Assembly (NCBI RefSeq): GCF_002086515.1
Contig: NZ_MVHH01000019.1
Coordinates: 1 to 64,000, forward strand
Reading direction: 5' to 3'
DNA: 64,000 bases
Origin: Mycolicibacter arupensis
Lineage (GTDB): Bacteria > Actinomycetota > Actinomycetes > Mycobacteriales > Mycobacteriaceae
Shown: positions 26,360 to 36,126 of the stretch, one piece after another
Position numbering within the stretch: the stretch's first letter is position 1
How the letters are laid out: each line of letters begins with the position of its first letter
Notes under the pieces: generated by a model
Databases searched by the model: none
Told to the model about the DNA's origin: nothing
The model's input: only the letters and a program-made list of their open reading frames with translations
Made by a program: the position numbers and the translations under genes

Positions 26360-27396
26360 TGTCGTCGCGCGGCACCCTGATCAAGGTCGCGGTCTTCTCG
26401 CTGGCCATGCTGCTGGTCTCGGCCGGCCTGGTGGTGGTGTTCGGCGAGTTCCGATTCACCTCGAACAACACCTACCACGCCGATTTCGCCACCGCGTCCC
26501 GGCTCAAGGGCGGCCAGGATGTGCGGATCGCCGGCATCCCGGTGGGCACGGTCAAGCGTGTCGAGCTGACCCCGGACAACACCGTCCGGGTCACCTTCGA
26601 TCTGGACAAGCGCTACCAGCTCTACGATTCGACCCGTGCCCTGATCCGCTACGAAAACTTGGTTGGCGACCGGTATCTTGAGATCGCCTCGGGTGCCGGC
26701 GATATGGGCAAGCTGCCGCCGGGCGGCACCATCGCTCAAGACCACACCCAGCCGGCCCTGGACCTGGATGCGCTGCTCGGCGGTATGCGCCCGCTGCTCA
26801 AGGGCCTGGACGGCGGAAAGATCAACGAGATCAGCAATGCGCTCATCGAGTTGCTGCAGGGTCAGGGCGGCGCCCTGACGCAGATGCTGGCGAGCACCAG
26901 CTCGTTCACCACCACGCTGGCCTCCCGTGACCAGCTGATCGGCGACGTGATCAACAATCTGAACACGGTACTGGGCACCGTCGACGAGAAGAGCGAACAG
27001 TTCGACGCCACCGTGGATCGCCTTCAGCAGCTGATCACCGGGCTGGCCCAGGGCAAGGACGCGATCGCGGGCGCCATCGGACCGCTGGCCTCGGTCGAGA
27101 ACGACCTGACCGATACCCTGCGCCGCACTCGACGGCCGCTGCAGGGCGTGCTCGAGAACGCGCGGCCACTGGCCACCGTGCTGGACAAGCGCAAGCAAGA
27201 GCTTAACGACGTCATCGACCCGTTGGAGGAGAACTACCTGCGCCTGAACGCGTTGGGCGCCTACGGCTCGTTCTTCAACATCAACTACTGCACCGTCGCG
27301 ATGAAGTTCAACGGCCCCGCGGGCAGTGACATCATCCTGCCCATGGGCGGCCAGAACGACACCAGCAAGGGGAGGTGCTCTCCTGTCAAAGAGTGA
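26359..27396 (+). CDS. mce4B: Mce4B, MCE protein
   Basis: This 345-residue MCE protein matches Mce4B (Rv3498c). It has an N-terminal membrane helix (VAVFSLAMLLVSAGLVVVF) and an MCE domain with KGGQDVRIAGIPVGTVKRVEL. A long helical region follows that would join the six-subunit needle spanning the periplasm. Tight coupling (overlapping stops and starts) to mce4A and mce4C indicates one polycistronic message. Confidence 0.96.
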   Translation: MSSRGTLIKVAVFSLAMLLVSAGLVVVFGEFRFTSNNTYHADFATASRLKGGQDVRIAGIPVGTVKRVELTPDNTVRVTFDLDKRYQLYDSTRALIRYENLVGDRYLEIASGAGDMGKLPPGGTIAQDHTQPALDLDALLGGMRPLLKGLDGGKINEISNALIELLQGQGGALTQMLASTSSFTTTLASRDQLIGDVINNLNTVLGTVDEKSEQFDATVDRLQQLITGLAQGKDAIAGAIGPLASVENDLTDTLRRTRRPLQGVLENARPLATVLDKRKQELNDVIDPLEENYLRLNALGAYGSFFNINYCTVAMKFNGPAGSDIILPMGGQNDTSKGRCSPVKE

Positions 27397-28441
27397 CGGC
27401 GTAAACCCGGTTCGCACGGGTCTTCTGGGCATCGCACTGGTGACGTTCCTGGTGATGGTGTCCTTCGGCTACACCAGCCTGCCGTTCTGGCCGCAGGGCA
27501 AGAACTATCACGCCTACTTCGCCGATGCCGGCGGCATCATCGCCGGCAATGACGTGACGGTGTCTGGCATCCGAGTGGGCAAGGTCAAGTCGGTGTCGCT
27601 GGCCGGGGCCAGCGCCAAGGTGGACTTCACTGTGGACCGCAAGGTCCGGGTGGGGGATCAGTCATTGGCCGCCATCCGTACTGACACCGTGCTGGGCGAG
27701 AAGGCGCTGTCGGTCACCCCCGCCGGTGCCGGCTCCGTTACCGCGATTCCGCTCGAACGCACCCGTGCTCCCTACACGCTCAACAACGCCCTGCAGGACC
27801 TCGGCGGCAATGTGCGCGATCTGGACAAGCCGCGCTTCGAAGAGGCACTCCAGGTACTCACCGACTCCATGCGCGAGGCAACGCCGCAGCTGCGTGGGGC
27901 GCTGGATGGGGTGGCCGCGCTGTCGCGCAGCATCAACCGCCGTGACGAGGCCTTGGGGCAATTGTTGTCGCACGCCAAGGTGGTGACCGGCGTGCTCAAT
28001 CAGCGTGCCGGCCAGGTCAACCAGCTGGTGCTCGACGGCAACCAGCTGTTCGCGGCGCTGGACGAGCGCCGCCAGGCCCTCGGCGCCCTAATTGGTGGTA
28101 TCGATGATGTATCGCAACAGCTTTCCGGTTTCGTGACCGATAACGAAAAGGAGATCGGTCCGACCCTCAAGAAGCTCAATCTGGTGCTGGACAACTTGAT
28201 CGAGCGCGAGGACCGGATAGTCGGAGCGTTGGACCGCTTGCCCGGATACGCCACCACCCTCGGCGAGGTGGTGTCCTCGGGCCCGGGCTTCCAGATCAAC
28301 CTGTACGGCCTGCCGCCGCCCACCATGTCGGAGGTGTTGCTCGACATGTTCTTCCAGCCCGGCAAGCTGCCCGACAGCCTGGCCGATTACCTGCGCGGCA
28401 TGATCTCCGACCGCACTGTCATAAGGCCGAAGTCACCATGA
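27326..28441 (+). CDS. mce4C: Mce4C, MCE protein (start uncertain)
   Basis: This MCE protein is up to 371 residues long and matches Mce4C (Rv3497c). It has a membrane helix (TGLLGIALVTFLVMVSFGY), an MCE domain (GGIIAGNDVTVSGIRVGKVKSVSL) and a C-terminus LPDSLADYLRGMISDRTVIRPKSP like the orthologue. The first standard start in frame is the ATG at 27326, which overlaps mce4B by 71 bases and adds residues unlike the family. A CTG at 27383 lies seven bases after a strong GGAGG (27371-27375) and gives a 352-residue protein beginning at the expected place. I give the longer limits but think 27383 may be the true start. Confidence 0.88.
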   Translation: MTSSCPWAARTTPARGGALLSKSDGVNPVRTGLLGIALVTFLVMVSFGYTSLPFWPQGKNYHAYFADAGGIIAGNDVTVSGIRVGKVKSVSLAGASAKVDFTVDRKVRVGDQSLAAIRTDTVLGEKALSVTPAGAGSVTAIPLERTRAPYTLNNALQDLGGNVRDLDKPRFEEALQVLTDSMREATPQLRGALDGVAALSRSINRRDEALGQLLSHAKVVTGVLNQRAGQVNQLVLDGNQLFAALDERRQALGALIGGIDDVSQQLSGFVTDNEKEIGPTLKKLNLVLDNLIEREDRIVGALDRLPGYATTLGEVVSSGPGFQINLYGLPPPTMSEVLLDMFFQPGKLPDSLADYLRGMISDRTVIRPKSP

Positions 28442-29772
28442 CACGCCGAACTTCACGGATCGTCCTCGCCGGGGTACTGGCCGTACTTCTGGCCGCCGCG
28501 GCCTACGTGGTGCTGCCCGCGCAGCGCAGCTACCGCATCACCGGCTACTTCGCCTCCGCGGTGGGCCTCTACCCGGGCGATGACGTCCGGGTGGTCGGAG
28601 TCCCGGTCGGCCGTATTGAGTCCATCGAGCCGCGTGCCGAGAACGTCAAGATCACCATGTCGGTGAACAAGGATGTGCCGTTGCCGGCCGATGTTCATGC
28701 GTTGCTGATGGCGCCGAATATCGTCTCGGCACGAGTCGTTCAACTGGCCCCGGCCTACACCGAGGGTGAAAAGCTCGCCGACGGGGCCGTACTGGGTGAA
28801 GATCGCACCGCGGTCCCGGTCGAGTGGGACGAGGTCAAGCAGGAGCTGACTCAGCTCAGCGCTCAGTTGGGCCCCGAGCAGGGCAAGCTCAACGGCGCGC
28901 TGAGTACGTTCGTCAACCAGGCCGCGGACACCTTCGACGGCAACGGCGACTCGTTCCGCAACGCACTGCGGGAACTGTCCACCACCACCGGACGTCTCGG
29001 TGACTCGCGCACCGACCTCTTCGGCACCGTCAAGAACCTGCAGGTCCTGATCGAGGCACTATCGGGCAGCAACGAGCAGATCGTGCAGTTCACCGACCAC
29101 GTCGCAGCGGTGTCCGGGGTGCTGGCCGAGAGTTCGGTCGACCTGGACGTCACACTGGGCACCCTCAGCCAGGCGTTGCGCGACGTTCGCGGCTTCCTGC
29201 ACAACAACAACGACGCGTTGATCGCGCAGGTCGACAAGCTGTCGCAGTTCGCCAAGACACTCTCGGATCAGAGTGACAACTTCGAGCAGGTTTTGCACAT
29301 CACGCCCCACGGCCTAGTCAACTTCTACAACATCTACAACCCGGCCCAGGGCTCGCTGGCCGGCCTGCTGTCGCTGCCGGACTTTGCCAACCCGGTCCAG
29401 TTCATCTGTGGCGGTGTTTTCGATGTCGGCTCGGTCCCGGACAACTTCAAGCGGGCCGAGATCTGTAAAGAGCGGATGGGGCCGGTCATGCGCCGCTGGG
29501 CGATGAACTTCGTCCCGTTCCTGTTCCACCCGATCAACTCGATCACCGCATACAAGGGTCAGATCATCTACGACACTCCGGCCACCGAGGCGAAAGCGCA
29601 GACGCCGCTTCCGTACCTAAAATGGTTGCCCGCACCGGGTGTCACGCCGCCGAGCACCGATGACGTCGCCGCGCTGTTCATGCCGCCGCCGCTGCCGGGG
29701 CAACTGGGTACCCCGCCAGGCCCGACCGGGCCGGCTCAGCCCGGGGCCGGTGCACCACGGGAGGGCGGATGA
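28438..29772 (+). CDS. mce4D: Mce4D, MCE protein
   Basis: This 444-residue protein matches Mce4D (Rv3496c). It has an N-terminal helix (IVLAGVLAVLLAAAAYVVLP) and an MCE domain with YPGDDVRVVGVPVGRIESIEP. A helical region and a proline-rich C-terminus follow (PLPGQLGTPPGPTGPAQPG). Its ATG overlaps the mce4C stop and its stop overlaps mce4E. It is a subunit of the Mce4 sterol conduit. Confidence 0.96.
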   Translation: MTRRTSRIVLAGVLAVLLAAAAYVVLPAQRSYRITGYFASAVGLYPGDDVRVVGVPVGRIESIEPRAENVKITMSVNKDVPLPADVHALLMAPNIVSARVVQLAPAYTEGEKLADGAVLGEDRTAVPVEWDEVKQELTQLSAQLGPEQGKLNGALSTFVNQAADTFDGNGDSFRNALRELSTTTGRLGDSRTDLFGTVKNLQVLIEALSGSNEQIVQFTDHVAAVSGVLAESSVDLDVTLGTLSQALRDVRGFLHNNNDALIAQVDKLSQFAKTLSDQSDNFEQVLHITPHGLVNFYNIYNPAQGSLAGLLSLPDFANPVQFICGGVFDVGSVPDNFKRAEICKERMGPVMRRWAMNFVPFLFHPINSITAYKGQIIYDTPATEAKAQTPLPYLKWLPAPGVTPPSTDDVAALFMPPPLPGQLGTPPGPTGPAQPGAGAPREGG

Positions 29773-30956
29773 GCGTGAAGTCTCTTGCCGGTGCGTTGCG
29801 GCGCGGCGGGCGGCGAAGTGCCTTGCTCGGTGCCGGAATGTTGGTGCTGTCGGGTTGTCAGTTCGGTGGGCTGAACTCACTGAACATGCCGGGAACCGCG
29901 GGCCACGGAAAGGGCTCATACACCGTCACAGTGCAACTGCCGGACGTGACCACGCTGCCGCAGAACTCGCCGGTGATGGTCGACGACGTCACGGTCGGAA
30001 GCGTCTCGGGTATCCGGGCCGTGCAGCAGCCCGACGGCAGTTTCTACGCCGCCGTGAAGCTGTCCTTGGACGGCGACGTTCAGCTGCCGTCCAACGCCAT
30101 CGCCAAGGTCGCGCAAACGTCCCTGTTGGGTTCCCAGCACATTGAGCTGGCCGAGCCGACAGATCAGCCGCCGGTGGGCCGCCTCGACCCCGGGGACGAG
30201 ATACCGCTGAGCCGGACCGGGCGCTACCCGAGCACCGAAGAGGTGCTGTCGTCGCTGGGTGTGGTGGTCAACCAGGGCAATCTCGGTGCGGTGCAGGACA
30301 TCACCGAAGAGGCCTACGCCGCGGTGGCCGGTCGAGCCGGTACGTTCGCCGAGCTGGTGCCACGACTGGCCGAACTCACGACGTCGCTGGACCACCAGGC
30401 ACGCGACATCATCGCGGCCGCCGAGGGCCTCAACCGGGTCGGGGCGACGCTGGCTCGCAGCGCCCCCAGCCTGGCTCGTGCGCTGGACACCATGCCGGCG
30501 GCGTTGCAGGTTCTCAACGACAACCGCAGCAACATCGTCGACGCGTTCGGTGCGCTGCAACGGCTGGCCGTGGTCGGATCGCGAATCATGAGCGAGGCCA
30601 AGGAAGACTTCGCGGCCGACGTCAAGGACCTGTACCCGATCGTCAAGGCGTTCGCCGACAATGCCAACGAATTGGTGACAGCATTCCCGTTCATTCCGAC
30701 GTTCCCGTTCCCGTCGATGTATCTGCGCAACGCGGTGCGCGGCGACTTCCTCAACGTCTATGTCATCTTCGATATGACCCTGCGGCGATTCGGCGAGACG
30801 GTGTTCACCACCGGCGGGTTCGATCCGAACATGCCGCACATGCACGACATCCTCAATCCACCCGATTTCTTGATCGGCGAGATGGCCAACCTGTCCGGGC
30901 AGGCCGCCGACCCGTTCAAGATCCCGCCCGGCACGGCTGCCCACTATGAGGAATGA
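29769..30956 (+). CDS. mce4E: Mce4E (LprN), MCE lipoprotein
   Basis: This 395-residue MCE protein is the lipoprotein subunit of the set, matching Mce4E/LprN (Rv3495c). The lipobox LVLSGC places the lipidated residue at Cys30. The MCE domain begins near YTVTVQLPDVTTLPQNSPVMVDDVTVGSV. Lipid anchoring would fix one subunit of the hexamer at a membrane. Its start overlaps the mce4D stop (ATGA). Confidence 0.96.
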   Translation: MSVKSLAGALRRGGRRSALLGAGMLVLSGCQFGGLNSLNMPGTAGHGKGSYTVTVQLPDVTTLPQNSPVMVDDVTVGSVSGIRAVQQPDGSFYAAVKLSLDGDVQLPSNAIAKVAQTSLLGSQHIELAEPTDQPPVGRLDPGDEIPLSRTGRYPSTEEVLSSLGVVVNQGNLGAVQDITEEAYAAVAGRAGTFAELVPRLAELTTSLDHQARDIIAAAEGLNRVGATLARSAPSLARALDTMPAALQVLNDNRSNIVDAFGALQRLAVVGSRIMSEAKEDFAADVKDLYPIVKAFADNANELVTAFPFIPTFPFPSMYLRNAVRGDFLNVYVIFDMTLRRFGETVFTTGGFDPNMPHMHDILNPPDFLIGEMANLSGQAADPFKIPPGTAAHYEE

Positions 30957-30962
30957 CCTGCG

Positions 30963-32660
30963 ATGCTGACCCGCCTCGTTCGAATCCAACTCGGGATCTT
31001 CGCCGTGGTCACAGTGCTGGCCGTCGGTGCGATCTCGATCCTTTACCTGCACGCGCCGAGCCGATTGGGTATCGGCACCTACACGGTGACGGCCGACTTC
31101 ATCGGTGGCGGCGGCATCTATAAGAGCGCCAATGTCACCTACCGCGGCGTGACCGTGGGCCGGGTGGAATCGGTCCAACTCAGCGACAACGGCGTCGACG
31201 CCGCGATGCGCCTCAACAGCTCCACCAAGATCCCCAACAATGTGACGGCGACGGTCAAGAGCATGTCGGCGATCGGTGAGCAGTTCATCGATCTGGTGCC
31301 CCCGCCGGGAGACCTGGCCGCGGGCGTGCTGCGCAACGGCGCCCGCATCGGCCAGGACCGTACCGCTATCGGCCAAGACATCGCTGGAATGCTCGACCAG
31401 GCCCAGTCGCTGGTCAACAGCATCGGCAACAGTCGCCTGCGTGATCTGCTGCGCAGTGCCTTCGAGGGATTCAACGGGTCTGGCCAGGAGCTGGCCCGGA
31501 TGATCTCCTCGTCGCGGCAGCTGATCGACGAGGCCAACGCGAACTTCGACGCTACGTCGACCCTGATCGACCAGGTTGAGCCCTTCTTGGATGCCCAGAT
31601 CCGCAGCGGCGACGACATCAAGAAGCTGTCCCGCTCGCTGGCGACGGTCACCACCGAGGTGAGCAACGCTGACCCGCAGCTGCGTGAAGTACTGCAGACC
31701 CTGCCCAGCGTCGCCGACGAGGTCAACACCACCTTCGACGGGATCCGGGCGTCCTTTCCGACCCTGGCGGCCAGCATCGCCAACTTCGGCCGGGTCGGGG
31801 TCATCTACCGCAACTCCATCGAGCAGGCGCTGGTGGTATTTCCCGCGCTGATGGCCGCGCTGATCACCGTCGCCGGCGGTGTGCCGATGGACGAGGGCGC
31901 CAAGCTGGACTTCAAGATCGACATGCATGACCCGCCCCCGTGCACGGTCGGCTTCCTGCCGTTCACCGAGATGCGCACGCCGGCCGACGAGACGGTGCGC
32001 GATCTGCCCAAGGGGCTGTACTGCAAGGCCGCGCAGAATGATCCGACCGCGGTCCGTGGCGCACGCAACTACCCGTGCATGGAATACCCGGGCAAGCGGG
32101 CGCCCACAATCCAGCTCTGCCGTGACCCGCAGGGCTTTGTCCCGATCGGCAGCAACGCCTGGCGCGGCCCGCCAGTCCCGTATGACACCCCGATCACCGA
32201 CCCGCGGATGCAGCGGCCGATGAACAAGTTCCCCTACATCCCGCCGTCGACGGACTACGACCCCGGCCCGCCCGTCGTGGCGCTGCCGCCCGGAGTCCCC
32301 GAGGGACCGGGACCGGCGCCCAACCCGCCGTTCCCGCTGCCGTACCCGCCGAACGAGCTCGGGTCCAACCCGCCGGCGCCGTGGCCGTACTACGCGCCGC
32401 CAGACCAGAACATGCCGACCAGCCCGGGCGGCAACGGCGGCCTGCCCGCCTACGGTCGTGACCCCGCGCCGGGACCGGCTCCCGCGCCCGCGCCGGGACC
32501 GTTGCCCGCCGAGGCCAACGGCGTGGCCTACAGCAGTTACGACCGCACTGGCAAGTTCGTGGATCCGGCCGGCAACAGCGGGGTATTCGTCTCCGGCTCC
32601 GACAAGTGGCTGCCCGCAGAGAACTGGGCCGATCTGATGCTCGCACCGAGGCAGACGTGA
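30963..32660 (+). CDS. mce4F: Mce4F, MCE protein with proline-rich tail
   Basis: This 565-residue protein matches Mce4F (Rv3494c). It has an N-terminal helix (IQLGIFAVVTVLAVGAISILY), an MCE domain (KSANVTYRGVTVGRVESVQL), a helical stalk, and a long C-terminal extension of about 130 residues rich in proline (for example APGPAPAPAPGPLP). The last residues (SDKWLPAENWADLMLAPRQT) resemble the conserved Mce F-subunit end. Its stop overlaps the mas4A GTG start. Confidence 0.96.
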   Translation: MLTRLVRIQLGIFAVVTVLAVGAISILYLHAPSRLGIGTYTVTADFIGGGGIYKSANVTYRGVTVGRVESVQLSDNGVDAAMRLNSSTKIPNNVTATVKSMSAIGEQFIDLVPPPGDLAAGVLRNGARIGQDRTAIGQDIAGMLDQAQSLVNSIGNSRLRDLLRSAFEGFNGSGQELARMISSSRQLIDEANANFDATSTLIDQVEPFLDAQIRSGDDIKKLSRSLATVTTEVSNADPQLREVLQTLPSVADEVNTTFDGIRASFPTLAASIANFGRVGVIYRNSIEQALVVFPALMAALITVAGGVPMDEGAKLDFKIDMHDPPPCTVGFLPFTEMRTPADETVRDLPKGLYCKAAQNDPTAVRGARNYPCMEYPGKRAPTIQLCRDPQGFVPIGSNAWRGPPVPYDTPITDPRMQRPMNKFPYIPPSTDYDPGPPVVALPPGVPEGPGPAPNPPFPLPYPPNELGSNPPAPWPYYAPPDQNMPTSPGGNGGLPAYGRDPAPGPAPAPAPGPLPAEANGVAYSSYDRTGKFVDPAGNSGVFVSGSDKWLPAENWADLMLAPRQT

Positions 32661-33325
32661 CCGGACCAGAGGACGCGAAGGTCCGGCGCCGGGCCTCGCG
32701 GGCCGCTGGACCGGCCGGCGAGGCCGCTGAGACGGCCACTGCGGTAACGATTCCGGCCCCGAGTCCCACGGCGGTACGAGCGGTTCGGCCGGCCGGACCG
32801 CCGCCGCGGCGGCTGCCCAATGCTCTTCAGACCGCGAAACTGGCGGGAATCGGCGTCCTGGCGGCATCGGTCCTGCTGGGCGGGCTGGTAGCCCTACTCG
32901 GCGTACAGCACCGGCATGCCGATGCGGCGCACCAGCGGGACCAGCGATTCGTCGACACCGCGGTGCAGACGGTGCTCAACATGTACACCTATACGCCCGA
33001 CACCATCAATGAACAGGTGGATCGCTTCGTGGCCGGTACCAGCGGCCCACTGCGTGGCACGATGGCGGCTAACTCCGAGAACCTCAAGGCTCTGCTGCGA
33101 GAGACCAAGCACAGCTCAGAAGCCGTCATCAACGCCAAAGCGCTTGAGGGCATCGACAACGTCGCCGGCAACGCCTCAGTGCTGGTGGCGATGCGCGCTA
33201 CCGCCACCGATGCCGACGGCGTCAACCGGCCGTCGCAGCCCTACGCGTTGCGGGTGATCGTGCACGAAGACGATGCGGGCAACATGACTGCATACGACCT
33301 CAAATGGCCGGGGGGCAGCGGATGA
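32657..33325 (+). CDS. mas4A: Mce-associated membrane protein Mas4A
   Basis: This 222-residue protein corresponds to Rv3493c, an Mce-associated protein. A Lys/Arg/Ala-rich cytoplasmic start is followed by one membrane segment (AGIGVLAASVLLGGLVALLGV, about residues 57-77) and an external SnoaL-like domain (RFVDTAVQTVLNMYTYTPDTI). The GTG at 32657 overlaps the mce4F stop (GTGA); longer frames lie inside mce4F. Family members stabilise or assemble Mce complexes, though the exact role is not settled. Confidence 0.92.
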   Translation: MTGPEDAKVRRRASRAAGPAGEAAETATAVTIPAPSPTAVRAVRPAGPPPRRLPNALQTAKLAGIGVLAASVLLGGLVALLGVQHRHADAAHQRDQRFVDTAVQTVLNMYTYTPDTINEQVDRFVAGTSGPLRGTMAANSENLKALLRETKHSSEAVINAKALEGIDNVAGNASVLVAMRATATDADGVNRPSQPYALRVIVHEDDAGNMTAYDLKWPGGSG

Positions 33326-33810
33326 CACGGCGCTGGATGTGGCTCGCCGTCCTTGTGGGAGTTCTCGGTGGGTTCGTGGGTCTGGGCGCCGCGACGGGAT
33401 CGCTGTATTGGAGCCGAGTCGAGGCGCGCGGTGAACAGACGACGCGCAACGAGTTGGTCAGGCTCACTGCCGAGGAGATCCCCAAGGTGCTGGGTTACGA
33501 GTACAAGACGGTGGAGCGCAGCCTGACCGAGACCTACCCGCTGTTTACCGGGGACTATCGCCGCGAGTTCGAAGCCCGCGCCATGAACGAGATCATTCCG
33601 CAGGCCCGCGAGAAGCAGCTGGTGAACCAGGTCGACGTCGTCGGCGTCGGTGCCATGACCGCCCGACGGACGTCGGGTTCGGTGCTGGTGTTCGTCAACC
33701 GCACCGTGACGGGCAAGTCCAAGGAGAAGTACTACGAGGGCAGCCGCCTGCGGGTGGATTTCCGCAAGATCGACCGCAAGTGGCTGATCAGCAATATCGC
33801 GCCGATCTAG
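33322..33810 (+). CDS. mas4B: Mce-associated membrane protein Mas4B
   Basis: This 162-residue protein corresponds to Rv3492c. One N-terminal membrane segment (WLAVLVGVLGGFVGLGAATGS region) is followed by an extracytoplasmic alpha/beta domain ending RLRVDFRKIDRKWLISNIAPI, typical of Mce-associated proteins. The ATG at 33322 overlaps the mas4A stop (ATGA). It closes the tightly coupled part of the mce4 operon. Confidence 0.92.
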   Translation: MTRRWMWLAVLVGVLGGFVGLGAATGSLYWSRVEARGEQTTRNELVRLTAEEIPKVLGYEYKTVERSLTETYPLFTGDYRREFEARAMNEIIPQAREKQLVNQVDVVGVGAMTARRTSGSVLVFVNRTVTGKSKEKYYEGSRLRVDFRKIDRKWLISNIAPI

Positions 33811-33827
33811 CTGAAAGGATGAGCGCC

Positions 33828-34367
33828 ATGGGGATACTCGTTCGTGGGCTGGGCATCTTGGCTGCGGCGCTGACGGCGGCCACCGGCCTGGCGGTCCAGG
33901 CCGGTGCCGACGACGACGCGATACCGGAAGGCACGCTCGAGGGCGTCTACACCTACAACGACGGTGTCAAGTCCGCGACCTGGAAGATCTACCCGCTGTG
34001 CGTGCCGACCGTGGGTGACGGCCGGGTTCCGCTGCACACGGCGGTGGGCTGCAAACTTCAGGTCGAAAGCAACGGGCCCCCGGGACAGGCCGGGGCCTAC
34101 CGGCTGGCAAACGGTCGGTGGACCTACAAGACCCCGCTGCTGGCGGGCATGCGGTGCTCGAACGGCAGCACTGCCGCCAGCGAGGAGATGTACCAGTTCG
34201 ACACGTCCCTCAACGGCACCTACACCCAGTCGCACAATGCGGTGTGCGGGCTGCAGCCCGGGTTGGACAAGCGGCCGTTCACGCTGACCTTCGTGTCACC
34301 GCTGCCGGTCCCGGTGATCCACTATCCGTTGAACTGCCAGGACAATCCGATCCACCTGTGTAGCTGA
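33828..34367 (+). CDS. Exported protein, Rv3491-like
   Basis: This 179-residue protein has a signal peptide (GILVRGLGILAAALTAATGLAVQAGA) and several paired cysteines (for example Cys63, Cys77, Cys110), as in the conserved mycobacterial protein Rv3491, whose function is unknown. I chose the ATG at 33828 because GAAAGG lies nine bases upstream; an in-frame ATG at 33819 has no room for a ribosome site. It follows mas4B by 17 bases and probably ends the mce4 transcript, so a role in sterol import or envelope function is possible. It converges with otsA. Confidence 0.85.
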   Translation: MGILVRGLGILAAALTAATGLAVQAGADDDAIPEGTLEGVYTYNDGVKSATWKIYPLCVPTVGDGRVPLHTAVGCKLQVESNGPPGQAGAYRLANGRWTYKTPLLAGMRCSNGSTAASEEMYQFDTSLNGTYTQSHNAVCGLQPGLDKRPFTLTFVSPLPVPVIHYPLNCQDNPIHLCS

Positions 34368-34386
34368 GCGGCACAGGCGGTGGACG

Positions 34387-35880
34387 TCACTCCGCGGAGT
34401 TGGCGAGTGCACCGAGGAAGGATCGGGCCCACCGGTCCACATCGTGGGCCAGCACTTGGCGGCGCATGGCCCGCATCCGTCGGCGACCTTCTTCGGGGGC
34501 CTGGTTGATCGCCGCCTCGATGACGTCCTTGACGCATTCGGGGTCGTGCGGGTTGACCAGGTAGGCCTGACGTAATTCGGCTGCGGCACCGGTGAATTCG
34601 CTCAAGACCAAGGCGCCGCCGAGGTCGCTGCGGCAGGCGACGTATTCCTTGGCGACCAGGTTCATCCCGTCCCGCAACGGAGTGACAAGCATGACGTCGC
34701 TGGCGACGAAGAAGGCGATCAGCTCGTCGCGGGGGACCGGGCGGTGCAGGTAGTGCACCACCGGGTGGCCCACTTCGCTGTATTCGCCGTTGATGTGGCC
34801 GACTTGACGCTCGATGCCGTCCCGCAGGATCTGATAGCTCTCCACCCGCTCGCGGCTCGGGGTGGCCAGTTGCACCAGTACGGTGTCGTCACGCTTTGCG
34901 CGACCCTCGGCCAGCAGCTCGTTGAACGCCTTGAGCCGTACGTCGATGCCCTTGGTGTAGTCCAGGCGATCGACGCCGAGCAGGATCTTGCGCGGGTGAC
35001 CGAGCTCTGCCCGAATTTCCTTGGCGCGACGTCGAATGCCGCGTTCGCGCGCCTTGCGGTCGAGTTCGCCGGAATCAATGGAGATGGGGAATGCGCCGAC
35101 CCGCACGGTGCGATCGGCAAGTCGGACCTCGCCGAACTTGCTGCGCACTCCGACCGAGCCGCGCGAGGTGACCGCCCCGGCGAGGTTGCGGGCCAGATAC
35201 AAGAAGTTCTGGGCCCCGCCGGACAGATGGAAGCCGACCAAGTCGGCGCCGAGCAGACCGTCGACGATCTCGGCACGCCAAGGCAGCTGCATGAACAGCT
35301 CCACCGGCGGAAACGGGATGTGCAGGAAGAAGCCGATGGTGACGTCGGGCCGCAGGTCCCGCAGCATCTTGGGCACGAGCTGGAGCTGGTAGTCCTGAAC
35401 CCAGACCGTGGCGCCGGGTGCGGCGGCGCGCGACGCGGCCTCGGCGAAGCGGCGGTTGACGTCGACGTAGCGGTCCCACCACTGCCGGTGATAAATCGGC
35501 TTGACGATCACGTCGTGATACAGCGGCCACAGGGTGGCGTTGGAAAAGCCTTCGTAGTACTCGGCGATGTCGGTGGTGCTCAGCGGCACGGGGTGCAGCC
35601 GGAGGTCTTCGACGTCGATCGGCTCCTCGGGCGCGTCCAGGCTGCCGGGCCAGCCCACCCAAGCGCCGCGGCGCTTACGCAGCAGAGGCTCCAGTGCGGT
35701 GACCAAGCCGCCGGGGCTGCGCTTCCAGGTCGTGGTGCCGTCGGGCAGCACCTCGATGTCGATCGGCAGCCGGTTGGCTACGACGACGAAATCGGACTCT
35801 CCGGGCTCATGCGGCGGTCCCAGCTTCGGCTGTCCGTCGTCGAGCCCCGCTGAACCCCCGGGTGGCACCGCCTCCGGCAT
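34387..35880 (-). CDS. otsA: Alpha,alpha-trehalose-phosphate synthase OtsA
   Basis: This 497-residue GT20 glycosyltransferase matches mycobacterial OtsA (Rv3490). Recognisable segments are [20 protein letters not shown] at the start, [20 protein letters not shown], the nucleotide-sugar-binding [16 protein letters not shown], and [18 protein letters not shown]. It makes trehalose-6-phosphate from glucose-6-phosphate and a nucleotide glucose, and trehalose is needed for mycolate transfer and stress tolerance. Its ATG directly follows the stop of the 55-codon gene upstream (TAAATG), so the two are translationally coupled. Confidence 0.96.
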   Translation of the reverse strand: MPEAVPPGGSAGLDDGQPKLGPPHEPGESDFVVVANRLPIDIEVLPDGTTTWKRSPGGLVTALEPLLRKRRGAWVGWPGSLDAPEEPIDVEDLRLHPVPLSTTDIAEYYEGFSNATLWPLYHDVIVKPIYHRQWWDRYVDVNRRFAEAASRAAAPGATVWVQDYQLQLVPKMLRDLRPDVTIGFFLHIPFPPVELFMQLPWRAEIVDGLLGADLVGFHLSGGAQNFLYLARNLAGAVTSRGSVGVRSKFGEVRLADRTVRVGAFPISIDSGELDRKARERGIRRRAKEIRAELGHPRKILLGVDRLDYTKGIDVRLKAFNELLAEGRAKRDDTVLVQLATPSRERVESYQILRDGIERQVGHINGEYSEVGHPVVHYLHRPVPRDELIAFFVASDVMLVTPLRDGMNLVAKEYVACRSDLGGALVLSEFTGAAAELRQAYLVNPHDPECVKDVIEAAINQAPEEGRRRMRAMRRQVLAHDVDRWARSFLGALANSAE

Positions 35881-36048
35881 TTAGGCCTTCTCGGGTGTCG
35901 CAGGCCCGATTCCCAGCATGGACAGGAACACCCGACACTCATCGGCGTCCTCGGCGTAGGCAGCTACCACGCGCCGGGCTTGGCTCGCGGTGCTGTCGGC
36001 CAGCGGCTCCACGTCCTCGATGTCGGCGGGTTCGGATTTTGCAGGCAT
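35881..36048 (-). CDS. Small conserved acidic protein upstream of otsA (Rv3489-like)
   Basis: This 55-residue ORF starts MPAKSEPADIEDVEPLADST and ends GIGPATPEKA. Its stop codon abuts the otsA ATG, and it sits where the short gene Rv3489 precedes otsA in M. tuberculosis. It is acidic and Ala-rich, with a helical middle (ASQARRVVAAYAEDADECRVF). No catalytic motif or domain is recognised. The zero-base spacing suggests co-expression with OtsA. Confidence 0.7.
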   Translation of the reverse strand: MPAKSEPADIEDVEPLADSTASQARRVVAAYAEDADECRVFLSMLGIGPATPEKA

Positions 36049-36126
36049 GACTCGACTCTAGCGAAGTGCGCGCTGTGTCACACCTGGCTCGGCCAGGCGG
36101 GGTGCCCGGTCGTAGCCTGTGATGCG

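Noticed and set aside
29916..32867. A 983-codon open frame on the minus strand
   Set aside because: It lies wholly antisense to mce4E, mce4F and mas4A, has low-complexity Arg/Gly/His-rich translation and no recognisable domain. It is a by-product of high GC.
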